NCBI GenBank assembly: GCA_964244115.1
Contig: CAXTHM010000083.1
Span: 1 to 15,094, forward strand
Reading direction: 5' to 3'
DNA length: 15,094 bases
DNA from: CADCWK01 sp964244115
GTDB lineage: Bacteria > Chloroflexota > Chloroflexia > Thermomicrobiales > UBA6265
Part shown: piece by piece, positions 1 to 6,803 of the stretch
Numbering within the stretch: position 1 is the first letter of the stretch
Layout: every line of letters begins with the position of its first letter
Made by a program: the position numbers and the translations under genes
Notes under the pieces: model-generated
Database searches by the model: none
Told to the model about the DNA's origin: nothing
The model's input: the letters and a program-made list of their open reading frames with translations, nothing else

Positions 1-119
1 AACGGGCTACTGGCTCACCATGGCATCAGCCACGCCGTTACCATACAAGGGGAGTAGGTCCGCGTGGCGCAGATGGGCGCTCGATGAAGCGCGAAGCACC
101 GCCGCAAGCCGGACCGACT

Positions 120-1421
120 CTACGGCGTCAGGCGGTTGATGTCGCGAGGGAAGAGCGTCACCTCGCGGAGGTTGGCCGTGCCCGTCAGCCGGGCGACGAG
201 GCGCTCCAGGCCGATCGCGAAGCCGCCGTGGGGCGGCATCCCGTGGCGGAAGGCATCGAGGTACCAGTCGAACGGCGCGGGGTCCATGCCGCGCTCGGCC
301 AGGGCCGCCTCGTAGTCGGCGACATGGTGGAGGCGCTGCCCGCCGGTGACGAGCTCGAGGCCGCGGAACAGCAGGTCGAAGCCGCGGGAGAAGCCGGGAC
401 GGTCCGGGTCGGGATGGGTGTAGAACGGCCGCTTGCTCATCGGGTAGCCGGTCACGGCGAGCAGATCGGAACCGTGCTCCCGCAGTGCCCACTCGCCCAG
501 CCAGCGTTCGCCGGCCGGGGAGAGGTCCGGCTCTCGCCGCTCCCGCTCATCGACGAGGGCGTTGGCGATCAGGTCGCGGGCGTCGGTGAAGTGGATCGCC
601 GGGATCTCGTCCGGGATCGCCGGGAGGGTGACACCGGCAAGGACGACGTCCGGGCCGAGCCGGTCCGGGAGCCGGTCGAACATCGAGCGGAGTGTGCGGG
701 ACAGGACCGCCATGACGTCGCGCTCGTTCTCGATGAAGCCGATCTCGGCGTCGAGCGAGATGTACTCGTTGAGGTGCCGGGGCGTGTCGTGCGGCTCGGC
801 CCGGAAGACCGGCCCGGTCTCGAAGACGCGCTCGAAGACACCGACCATCACCTGTTTGTAGAGCTGCGGGCTCTGCGCGAGATAGGCGGTCCGGCCGAAG
901 TAGTCGATCGGGAAGACGTTGGCGCCGCTCTCGGTCGCCGCCGCGACGATCTTGGGCGTGTGGATCTCGGTGAACCCGTCGCCGGTCAGCGCCGCCCGGA
1001 ACCCCTCGGTCAGCGCGGCCGCTAGCCGGTGACGGGCCCGGAGGGCCGGGTGCCGGAGTGCGACCGGGGCGTGGTCGAGGATCGTCGGGAGCTGGGCGGC
1101 GAGTGTCGGCCGGAACAGGTCGAATGGCGGCGGGGTCGCTTCAGAGAGGATCGCGATAGCCGGATCGTGGACTTCGGCACCGCCCGGCGCCTGCGGGTTC
1201 GCGACGGCCTGCCCGCTTACGGTGAGGACCGACTCGTTGGCGAGCCGGCCGAGCCGGGCGGCGGTCTCCGGGTCGTCGACGACGATCTGGACGAGGCCGC
1301 GGGCGTCGCGGAGGACGAGGAAGCCGACGTGGGACAGCTGCCGATACCGGTGCAGCCAGCCCGCGAGCCGGACGTGCTGCCCGGCATGGGTGATGAGGTC
1401 CGTGGACCAGACGCGCTCCAT
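120..1421 (-). CDS. aspS: Aspartyl-tRNA synthetase, archaeal-type, probably non-discriminating
   Basis: Charges tRNA(Asp), and probably also tRNA(Asn), with aspartate in the cytosol. The 433-aa product has an N-terminal OB-fold anticodon domain (about 1-105) and then a class II catalytic core. Visible are the AYLAQSPQLYKQ block, motif 2 (FRAEPHDTPRHLNEY) and motif 3 (GGFAIGLERL from residue 399), ending in FPRDINRLTP. It lacks the GAD insertion of the ~590-aa bacterial AspRS, so it belongs to the archaeal/AspRS2 type. His24 in GWLH and Pro79 in APGG match, as I recall them, the residues tied to relaxed tRNA specificity in Thermus AspRS2. If so, Asp-tRNA(Asn) would need GatCAB amidation. I chose the ATG at 1421 because AAAGGCGG lies just upstream and the homology starts there; longer starts would run into the leader terminator. 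AsnRS is the nearest alternative, but the sequence fits AspRS2 better. Confidence 0.93.
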   Translation of the reverse strand: MERVWSTDLITHAGQHVRLAGWLHRYRQLSHVGFLVLRDARGLVQIVVDDPETAARLGRLANESVLTVSGQAVANPQAPGGAEVHDPAIAILSEATPPPFDLFRPTLAAQLPTILDHAPVALRHPALRARHRLAAALTEGFRAALTGDGFTEIHTPKIVAAATESGANVFPIDYFGRTAYLAQSPQLYKQVMVGVFERVFETGPVFRAEPHDTPRHLNEYISLDAEIGFIENERDVMAVLSRTLRSMFDRLPDRLGPDVVLAGVTLPAIPDEIPAIHFTDARDLIANALVDERERREPDLSPAGERWLGEWALREHGSDLLAVTGYPMSKRPFYTHPDPDRPGFSRGFDLLFRGLELVTGGQRLHHVADYEAALAERGMDPAPFDWYLDAFRHGMPPHGGFAIGLERLVARLTGTANLREVTLFPRDINRLTP

Positions 1422-1454
1422 GAGACACCGCCTTTCCCGGGACACTGAGGTCCC

Positions 1455-1712
1455 GAAAAAACGATCGCTCCCTCGGCATGCGGACGAGGGAGCGGCCCGT
1501 GGTGCCACCGCACTTCACCGCGCGAGGAGCAGGCGCGGTCTTGGGGCCCGGTAACGGGGGCGAGCCGTCGGCGCTTGGTCCGGTTCCGGGGCGGTTCGCC
1601 GCCGTCAGCCGAGTGTCGCGCCGCGCTCCGGGGAGTCTTCACGGCCGGTCCGGGTATCGCCGTTCCACCGTTGGCGACTCGCTGAGACCCGGAGACCGCC
1701 GCTACTTGGCCC
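1455..1712 (-). promoter_or_regulatory. T-box leader of aspS (tRNA-Asp sensing)
   Basis: Read on the minus strand, positions 1516-1497 give GAAGTGCGGTGGCACCACGG, a near-perfect T-box core. Its bulge TGGC (1507-1504) is complementary to GCCA, the 3' end expected for a tRNA with discriminator G73, as in tRNA(Asp). Upstream, TCAGC/GCTGA, GAGT/ACTC and CGCC/GGCG pair into a Stem I-like helix (1685-1673 with 1622-1605) that leaves CGAC unpaired at 1618-1615. This offers GAC (Asp) as specifier at 1617-1615. A second GAC lies at 1606-1604 near a possible AGTA S-turn strand (1706-1703), so the exact specifier is not settled, but both read Asp. A terminator follows and the aspS start lies 35 nt beyond its T-run. 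Uncharged tRNA should favour the antiterminator and turn aspS on. The 5' limit is approximate. Confidence 0.88.
1456..1493 (-). terminator. Intrinsic terminator of the aspS T-box leader
   Basis: On the minus strand, GCTCCCTCG (1493-1485) pairs perfectly with CGAGGGAGC (1475-1467) around a 9-nt loop. GATCG and six T residues (1461-1456) follow. The 5' arm begins right after the T-box core, as expected for mutually exclusive terminator and antiterminator folds. Confidence 0.9.
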
Positions 1713-1791
1713 CCTCAACGCTGTGCCGGGCAGTGTACGGCACCGTTACCAGACATCGCGCCCCTCCACACCTGCGTCAAGAGAAATAGCG

Positions 1792-1820
1792 TTGACTAAT
1801 AATGATCATTCAGTTAGCAT
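1792..1820 (+). promoter_or_regulatory. Promoter with palindromic operator for the metal-uptake operon
   Basis: TTGACT (1792-1797) and TAGCAT (1815-1820) are separated by exactly 17 bp, giving a plausible sigma70-type promoter. A perfect 10-bp palindrome, AATGATCATT (1801-1810), sits inside the spacer, where a bound repressor would block RNA polymerase. This AT-rich patch stands out in GC-rich DNA. The bases recall Fur/Zur-type boxes, but the only metalloregulator encoded nearby is the DtxR/MntR-type protein at 6033. Which protein binds is therefore inferred. The start codon lies about 100 nt downstream. Confidence 0.6.
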
Positions 1821-1919
1821 CATTCGCGTAATGTCACGGTCTATCCCCTGGTCGCGGTGCTCGGAGGGTCGACCGGCTGTCCACCGGGGCCGACCCATTC
1901 CCATGAAAGACGAGGACCA

Positions 1920-2900
1920 ATGCGCCAGTCGATCTCCCGACGCACGCTGCTCGGTGGCCTGCCCGCTGCCGGTCTCGCCGTGGCGTTCGGATCATCGTCC
2001 GCCCGCCCGTCGGCTCAGGGGGGCGGCCTGAACGTCGTCGCGACGACCGGCCAGGTCGCCGACGCGGCCCGGAACATCGGCGGTGGGCTGATCACCGTCA
2101 CCGCGATCATGGGCGCCGGCATCGACCCGCATACCTACACGCCCTCGGAGGGCGACCTCGAGCGGCTGTTCGATGCGGACGTGATCCTCTACAGCGGCCT
2201 GGAGCTGGAGGGCCGCTTCACGGAAGTGTTCGACTCGCTCCGGTCCGAGAAGCAGGTCGTCGGTGTCGCCGAGACGATCCCGGCCGAGCTCCGGATCGCG
2301 TCGCCACAGTACCCCGACCAGGCCGACCCGCACGTCTGGTTCGACCCGGCCATCTGGGACTACGCCATCGCCGCAACCGGTGTCGCGCTGATGGAGGCCG
2401 ACCCGGATAACGCCGCGACGTACGAGGCCAACACCGCCGCCCACCGGGCCCAGGTGACCGCCTTCGCCATCACCGCCGAGACCGCTCTCGCGACCGTCCC
2501 GCCCGAGCGCCGGGTGCTGGTCACGGCCCACGATGCCTTCAATTACTTCGGGCGCCGCTTCGGCTTCGAGGTCGTCGGTATCCAGGGCATCTCGACCGAG
2601 ACGGAGGCTGGCGTCAGCGACCTCCAGAACGTCGCCCAACTGATCGCCGACCGTCGGATCCCCGCCATCTTCGTCGAGACCAGTGTCTCTCCGGCCACGA
2701 TCGATGCCGTCCAGGCCGCGGTCCGCGACCGGGGCTTCGAGGTCGTCATCGGTGGCCAGCTCTACTCCGACGCGCTCGGTGACGAGGGGACGCCCGACGG
2801 CACCTACCTCGGGATGTTCACGACCAACGTCGACACGATCGCCGTCTCGCTCGGCGGGTCGGCGATCGGGTCCGTCCCGGTCGCCACGCCGACCGCCTGA
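1920..2900 (+). CDS. Metal ABC transporter substrate-binding protein (TroA/ZnuA family), Tat-exported
   Basis: Captures a divalent metal, probably Mn or Zn, outside the membrane and hands it to the permeases. The 326-aa product starts with a twin-arginine signal (SRRTLLGG, residues 6-13) and a short hydrophobic stretch to about residue 32. There is no lipobox cysteine. Probable metal ligands by family position are His71 (DPHTY), His138 (DPHVW), His204 (AHDAF) and Asp284 (YSDAL). This His3-Asp set is that of TroA and ZnuA, unlike the His2-Glu-Asp set of PsaA/MntC. The His-rich loop of many zinc-specific ZnuA proteins is missing between His71 and His138. The ATG at 1920 has an AGACGAGGA element upstream and places the RR motif at the N-terminus. 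It is the first gene of the operon; the ATPase follows 64 nt later. Zn or Fe rather than Mn cannot be excluded. Confidence 0.9.
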   Translation: MRQSISRRTLLGGLPAAGLAVAFGSSSARPSAQGGGLNVVATTGQVADAARNIGGGLITVTAIMGAGIDPHTYTPSEGDLERLFDADVILYSGLELEGRFTEVFDSLRSEKQVVGVAETIPAELRIASPQYPDQADPHVWFDPAIWDYAIAATGVALMEADPDNAATYEANTAAHRAQVTAFAITAETALATVPPERRVLVTAHDAFNYFGRRFGFEVVGIQGISTETEAGVSDLQNVAQLIADRRIPAIFVETSVSPATIDAVQAAVRDRGFEVVIGGQLYSDALGDEGTPDGTYLGMFTTNVDTIAVSLGGSAIGSVPVATPTA

Positions 2901-2964
2901 TCCCACATCTCCGGTCGGGGCAGCCAGTGACCCGATCCGTTCGATCCGAAAGGAGCCGCTCTCC

Positions 2965-3783
2965 GTGAGTCAGACGATCTCCCCCGCGACCCCTGCCGCG
3001 ACCGGCGCCCTGCCGATCACCGTCCGCGACGTCATCGTCGCCTACCGCTCGACGCCGGTCCTGTGGGACATCCATCTCGATGTCCAGCCGGGCCGCCTCA
3101 CCGCGATCGTCGGGCCGAACGGTGCCGGCAAGAGCACGCTGCTCAAGGCGATCCTCGGGCTCGTGCCGCTTTCCTCCGGGCGGATCGAGATCTTCGGCCA
3201 GCGCTACCGTGACGTCCGCGGGCAGGTCGCCTACGTCCCGCAGCGCAGTTCCGTCGACTGGGACTTCCCGACCACGGCGATCGACGTCGTGATGATGGGC
3301 CAGTACGGTCAGCTCGGCTGGTTCCGCCGGCCGGGCAGGGCTCAGCGGGATGCGGCGCTGGCCTGCCTGGCGCAGGTCGGGATGGCCGACTTCGCCGACC
3401 GGCAGATCAGCCAGTTCTCCGGCGGCCAGCAACAGCGCGTCTTCCTCGCCCGGGCTCTCGCCCAGACCGCCGAGCTGTACATCATGGACGAGCCCTTCGC
3501 CGGGGTCGACGCCGTCACCGAGCGGGCGATCGTCGACCTGCTCCAGCGTCTCCGCGCGGACGGCAAGACGGTCGTCGTCGTCCACCACGACCTCCAGACG
3601 GTGCCGACCTACTTCGACGATGTCGCCCTGCTCAACGTCCGGCTGGTCGCGGCCGGTCCGGTCGCGACGACGTTCACGCCTGACAACCTCGGCCAGACCT
3701 ACGGAGGCCGGATCGCCTTCCTCGACGCCGGCACGCTCGCGCCGGATGCCGTGCCGGATGCCGTACTGGAAGGTGCCCGGTGA
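2965..3783 (+). CDS. Metal ABC transporter ATP-binding protein (TroB/MntB/ZnuC-like)
   Basis: ATPase that powers metal import through the two permeases encoded next. The 272-aa product shows Walker A GPNGAGKST (50-58), a Q-loop region YVPQRSSVDWDFP, the signature FSGGQQQR (151-158), Walker B LYIMDEP (171-177) and an H-loop His at 207-208. The segment around SVDWDFP followed by a MGQYG-type stretch is typical of Mn/Zn/Fe importers of this family. The start is the GTG at 2965, with AAGGAG at 2950-2955 (9-nt spacing). An upstream extension in the same frame overlaps the previous gene and has no family similarity. The gene ends in a 4-nt overlap (GTGA) with the first permease, so the two are translationally coupled. 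Confidence 0.94.
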   Translation: MSQTISPATPAATGALPITVRDVIVAYRSTPVLWDIHLDVQPGRLTAIVGPNGAGKSTLLKAILGLVPLSSGRIEIFGQRYRDVRGQVAYVPQRSSVDWDFPTTAIDVVMMGQYGQLGWFRRPGRAQRDAALACLAQVGMADFADRQISQFSGGQQQRVFLARALAQTAELYIMDEPFAGVDAVTERAIVDLLQRLRADGKTVVVVHHDLQTVPTYFDDVALLNVRLVAAGPVATTFTPDNLGQTYGGRIAFLDAGTLAPDAVPDAVLEGAR

Positions 3784-4829
3784 GCGATCTCATGATCGAC
3801 CTGCCGCTCGGCGTTCTGACCGTGCTCGGCGTGACCTTCGACTATACCCTGCGCAATGTCCTGCTCGGCTCCGCGATCCTCGGGATCGTCGGCGGGGTAA
3901 TCGGCTGCCTCGCCGTCCTGCGTCGCCAGAGCCTGCTCAGCGATGCCGTCGCCCACGCCGCCCTGCCGGGGATCTGCCTCGCCTTTCTCGTCACCGGGGT
4001 GCGTTCGACCTCCGTGCTGATGATCGGCGCGGCGATCACCGGGCTGCTCGGGGCCATGCTCGTGCTCGGGATCACCCGTGGCACCCGGCTCAAGGAGGAC
4101 GCCGCCCTCGGGATCGTCCTCTCGACCTTCTTCGGCTTCGGGACGGTCCTCCTCACCCAGATCAGCCGGAGCGGCAACGCCGACCAGGCCGGGCTGAGCC
4201 GCTTCCTGTTCGGGCAGGCGGCCAGCCTCGTCGCCGGCGACGTCGCGGCGATGGCGATCCTCGGTGGCGTCACGCTCGCGGCCGTGATCCTCGCCTTCAA
4301 GGAGCTGAAGCTGACGACGTTCGACCCGGCCTTCGCCGCGTCGCTGGGCTTCCCGGTCACGGGCCTGTCGGTGCTGCTGACGATCCTGATCGTCGCCGCG
4401 ATCGTGATCGGCCTGCAGTCGGTCGGCGTGATCCTGATGGTGACGGTGCTGGTCGCACCGGCCCTGGCCGCGCGGCAGTGGACCCAGCGACTCGGCACGA
4501 TGATGGCGCTCGCCGCGATCTTCGGCGGCTTCTCTGGGATGCTGGGCGCCCTGCTCAGCGCCTCGATCTCCCGGCTGCCGACCGGCCCGACGATCGTCCT
4601 GATCGCCTCCGCGATCGTGATCGTCTCACTGCTGTTCGCGCCGGAGCGTGGCATCGTCTGGGGGGCGCTCCAGGGGCGTCGGGCCGGGCGCTCGATGCGC
4701 CGGGAGCGACTCGGCACCCCATCGGCAGCCCAGGTCGTGACCAGCGCCGACACGTCGTCGTCGCATGGTCCGGTCGTCATCGCGACCGGTCGTCAGACCG
4801 GTCGTCAGATCGGAGGGACGTCCCGATGA
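3780..4829 (+). CDS. Metal ABC transporter permease 1 (ABC-3 family)
   Basis: Integral membrane subunit of the metal importer, 349 aa with about eight hydrophobic segments between residues 12 and 295. ABC-3 family blocks are present: RRQSLLSDAVAHAALPG near residues 48-64, LKEDAALGI, FKELKLTTFDP and the SVGVILMVTVLVAPA helix. The cytosolic C-terminal tail from about residue 297 is long, polar and low-complexity. It includes a TGRQTGRQ duplication encoded by two tandem 12-bp copies (4784-4807). The GTG start overlaps the stop of the ATPase gene, and the stop overlaps the ATG of permease 2 as ATGA. The two permeases are paralogs and probably form a heterodimer. Confidence 0.93.
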   Translation: MSDLMIDLPLGVLTVLGVTFDYTLRNVLLGSAILGIVGGVIGCLAVLRRQSLLSDAVAHAALPGICLAFLVTGVRSTSVLMIGAAITGLLGAMLVLGITRGTRLKEDAALGIVLSTFFGFGTVLLTQISRSGNADQAGLSRFLFGQAASLVAGDVAAMAILGGVTLAAVILAFKELKLTTFDPAFAASLGFPVTGLSVLLTILIVAAIVIGLQSVGVILMVTVLVAPALAARQWTQRLGTMMALAAIFGGFSGMLGALLSASISRLPTGPTIVLIASAIVIVSLLFAPERGIVWGALQGRRAGRSMRRERLGTPSAAQVVTSADTSSSHGPVVIATGRQTGRQIGGTSR

Positions 4830-5914
4830 GCTTCGCGATGGTGATCATCCTGACCGGCGCCCTGACCGCGATCTCCTGTGCCCTGGTCGGCTCGTTCCTC
4901 GTCCTGCGCCGGGTCGCGATGGTTGGCGACGCGATCAGTCACTCGGTCCTGCTCGGGATCGTGACGGTCTTCTGGCTGACCGGCGGCTCGCGCAACGAGA
5001 TCCTGATGGCGATCGGGGCCGGCGCGGTCGGCCTCCTGACGGTGTTCCTGATCGAGCTGATCCGCAACTCCGGCCGCGTCCGGGAGGACGCCGCGATCGG
5101 GCTGGTCTTCCCGGTCCTGTTCTCGATCGGCGTGATCATGGTCTCGCGCTTCCCGCAGACCGTGCACCTCGACGTCCAGCACGTCCTCTACGGCGAGATC
5201 GCGTTCGCCCCGCTGCGCAAGCTGGAGCTGTTCGGCTCCGAGGTCGGCTACCGGTCGCTCTGGGTGCTCGGCGGGATGGCGCTGATCAACCTGCTGTTCG
5301 TGACGCTGTTCTTCAAGGAGCTGAAGATCTCGACGTTCGACCCCGGCCTGGCGGCGACCCTGGGGTTCGTTCCGGTCGCGCTGCACTACGGGCTGATGGG
5401 GCTCGTCTCCGCGACGACGGTCGTCGCCTTCGACAGCGTTGGCGCGATCCTGGTCGTCGCGATGCTGATCGTGCCGGGGGCGACGGCGTACCTGCTGACG
5501 GACCGGCTCGGGTTGATGATCGGGATCGCCTGCGCGGTCGGGGGGTTGTCGGCCTGGGGTGGCTACCTCGTCGCCCGGGCCGCGGACGCGTCGATCGCCG
5601 GGGCGATGGCGACCGTCGCCGGCGGTCTCCTGCTGCTGGCCGTCCTCGGGTCGCCGCGGCACGGCGTGATCGTCCGGGTCTGGAGCCGGGCCCGGCTGAA
5701 GCGGCGTTTCGACGTCCGCCTGCTGGTTGCCCACCTCGCCGACGGTAGTGACCCCGCGCATCTCTCGAAGCAGTTCCGCTGGTCCCCCTCGACCGTCAGG
5801 CGGACGCTCGATCTGGCCCTGCGTGACGGGTATGTCGAGCGGCGGGATGGTGGGACGCTGACCGTTACCGCCTCCGGGACCCTCTTCGCCGACGGCGGCG
5901 ATCTCCGCTCGTGA
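4826..5914 (+). CDS. Metal ABC transporter permease 2 with C-terminal winged-helix-like domain
   Basis: Second membrane subunit of the importer, 362 aa. Residues 1-280 carry the ABC-3 permease fold: LRRVAMVGDAISHSVLLG, VREDAAIGL, FKELKISTFDP and the DSVGAILVVAMLIVPGA helix. Most family members end soon after the last membrane helix. Here a basic linker (ARLKRRF) leads into about 70 more residues that read like a small winged helix: DVRLLVAHLADG, then HLSKQFRWSPSTVRRTLDLA as a helix-turn-helix, then GYVERRDGGTLTVTASG as the wing. DtxR-like domains fused to such permeases are known in some bacteria, so this may be a cytosolic sensing or DNA-binding module. It is shorter than a full DtxR protein and I see no metal site in it. 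The start is fixed by the ATGA overlap with permease 1. Confidence 0.92.
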   Translation: MSFAMVIILTGALTAISCALVGSFLVLRRVAMVGDAISHSVLLGIVTVFWLTGGSRNEILMAIGAGAVGLLTVFLIELIRNSGRVREDAAIGLVFPVLFSIGVIMVSRFPQTVHLDVQHVLYGEIAFAPLRKLELFGSEVGYRSLWVLGGMALINLLFVTLFFKELKISTFDPGLAATLGFVPVALHYGLMGLVSATTVVAFDSVGAILVVAMLIVPGATAYLLTDRLGLMIGIACAVGGLSAWGGYLVARAADASIAGAMATVAGGLLLLAVLGSPRHGVIVRVWSRARLKRRFDVRLLVAHLADGSDPAHLSKQFRWSPSTVRRTLDLALRDGYVERRDGGTLTVTASGTLFADGGDLRS

Positions 5915-6032
5915 GCCGCGACGAGTGGGCATTCGGGCGGGAGCGCATGCGATAATCACCCGGTACGCAACCGCCCCGGTCAGACCGCTTCGGCCACGTC
6001 TGGGCCGCAACGCAGCGCCCACGCGAGGCACC

Positions 6033-6800
6033 ATGGAGTCATCGGACAGGATCGGCCAGACGCACGGGATCGAGACGGACGTGCCGGCCAAGGCGCGTCC
6101 CCGGATCACGCCGGCCATGGAGGACTACCTCAAGGCCGTCTACCGGCTCGGCACCGATGGCGCCGCGGTTACGACCCAGCGGCTGGCCGACGAACTCGGC
6201 ATCTCCGGGCCGTCGGTGACCAACATGGTCAAGCGGCTCGACGAGCTCACGATGCTCGAGCACACCCGCTACCACGGGGTCGTCCTGACCCAGGCCGGCG
6301 AACGGGTGGCGCTCGAGGTGCTGCGCCACCACCGCCTGCTCGAGGTCTACCTGGCGGAGTCCCTGGGCTACCCGTGGGACGAAGTCCATGAGGAGGCCGA
6401 GCGGCTGGAGCACCTGCTCTCGGACAAGCTGGAGCAGAGCATCGACCGGGCGCTCGGCCACCCGACGATCGACCCGCACGGCGCTCCGATCCCGACGGCC
6501 GAGGGCAAGATGCCGGCCCTGTCCAATCGCCGCCTGAGCGACCTCGGCGTCGGCGAGGTCGCCACGGTCGAGCAGGTCTCCGACCGCGACCCGGAGCAGC
6601 TTCGCTATCTCGGCACGCTCGGGTTGGTCCCCGGCAAGCGGGTGGAGTTGCGCGAGCGCCTGCCGTTCGAGGGGCCGTTCCGCCTCCTCGTCGGAGGCCA
6701 GGAACATCTCATCGGCGCCCCACTGGCCCGGATCGTCTACGTCGTGAAGACCCCCGACGAGGCGCAGACCGGACCGGCGGTCGAGCAGGCGGGCCGCTGA
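6033..6800 (+). CDS. mntR: DtxR/MntR-family metal-dependent transcriptional regulator
   Basis: Cytosolic repressor expected to shut off metal uptake when metal is plentiful. The 255-aa product has an N-terminal winged helix (about 26-90, with TTQRLADELGISGPSVTNMV), a dimerisation/metal domain (about 95-145) and a C-terminal SH3/FeoA-like domain (about 165-240). Likely ligands are Asp31 (MEDY), His99, Glu123, Glu126 and His127 (AERLEHL). Having Asp and Glu where DtxR/IdeR have Met and Cys is the pattern of Mn-selective MntR, while the SH3 domain is a DtxR/IdeR trait. The ATG at 6033 has GCGAGG upstream. A longer in-frame start at 5925 adds 36 residues with no family match. It lies 118 nt after the permease genes it probably regulates, and radC begins 3 nt downstream. 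Iron selectivity is less likely but not excluded. Confidence 0.88.
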   Translation: MESSDRIGQTHGIETDVPAKARPRITPAMEDYLKAVYRLGTDGAAVTTQRLADELGISGPSVTNMVKRLDELTMLEHTRYHGVVLTQAGERVALEVLRHHRLLEVYLAESLGYPWDEVHEEAERLEHLLSDKLEQSIDRALGHPTIDPHGAPIPTAEGKMPALSNRRLSDLGVGEVATVEQVSDRDPEQLRYLGTLGLVPGKRVELRERLPFEGPFRLLVGGQEHLIGAPLARIVYVVKTPDEAQTGPAVEQAGR

Positions 6801-6803
6801 CCC

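Noticed and set aside
84..1025. Long plus-strand open frame across from aspS
   Set aside because: It is antisense to a clear class II synthetase, has no family features, and is expected from the high GC of codon third positions.
1732..1780. Promoter for the aspS leader on the minus strand (TTGACG at 1780-1775)
   Set aside because: The -35 looks good but no convincing -10 follows at 16-18 bp, so I did not list it.
4784..4807. 12-bp tandem repeat at the end of permease 1
   Set aside because: Real (two copies of GACCGGTCGTCA) but in phase within a low-complexity tail; it looks like simple slippage without function.
3350..4825. Upstream in-frame extension of permease 2 giving a much longer protein
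   Set aside because: The extra part overlaps the ATPase and permease 1 genes in the wrong frame and reads as Arg/Ser/Pro-rich noise. The ATGA overlap at 4826 fixes the start.
5928..5956. Possible own promoter of mntR with GATAAT at 5951-5956
   Set aside because: The -10 is acceptable, but no -35 of any quality lies at the right distance. Readthrough from the operon is equally likely.
4805..6118. Long minus-strand open frame over permease 2 and the mntR start
   Set aside because: Composition is Arg/Asp/Gln-rich with no domain, and the opposite strand encodes well-defined proteins.
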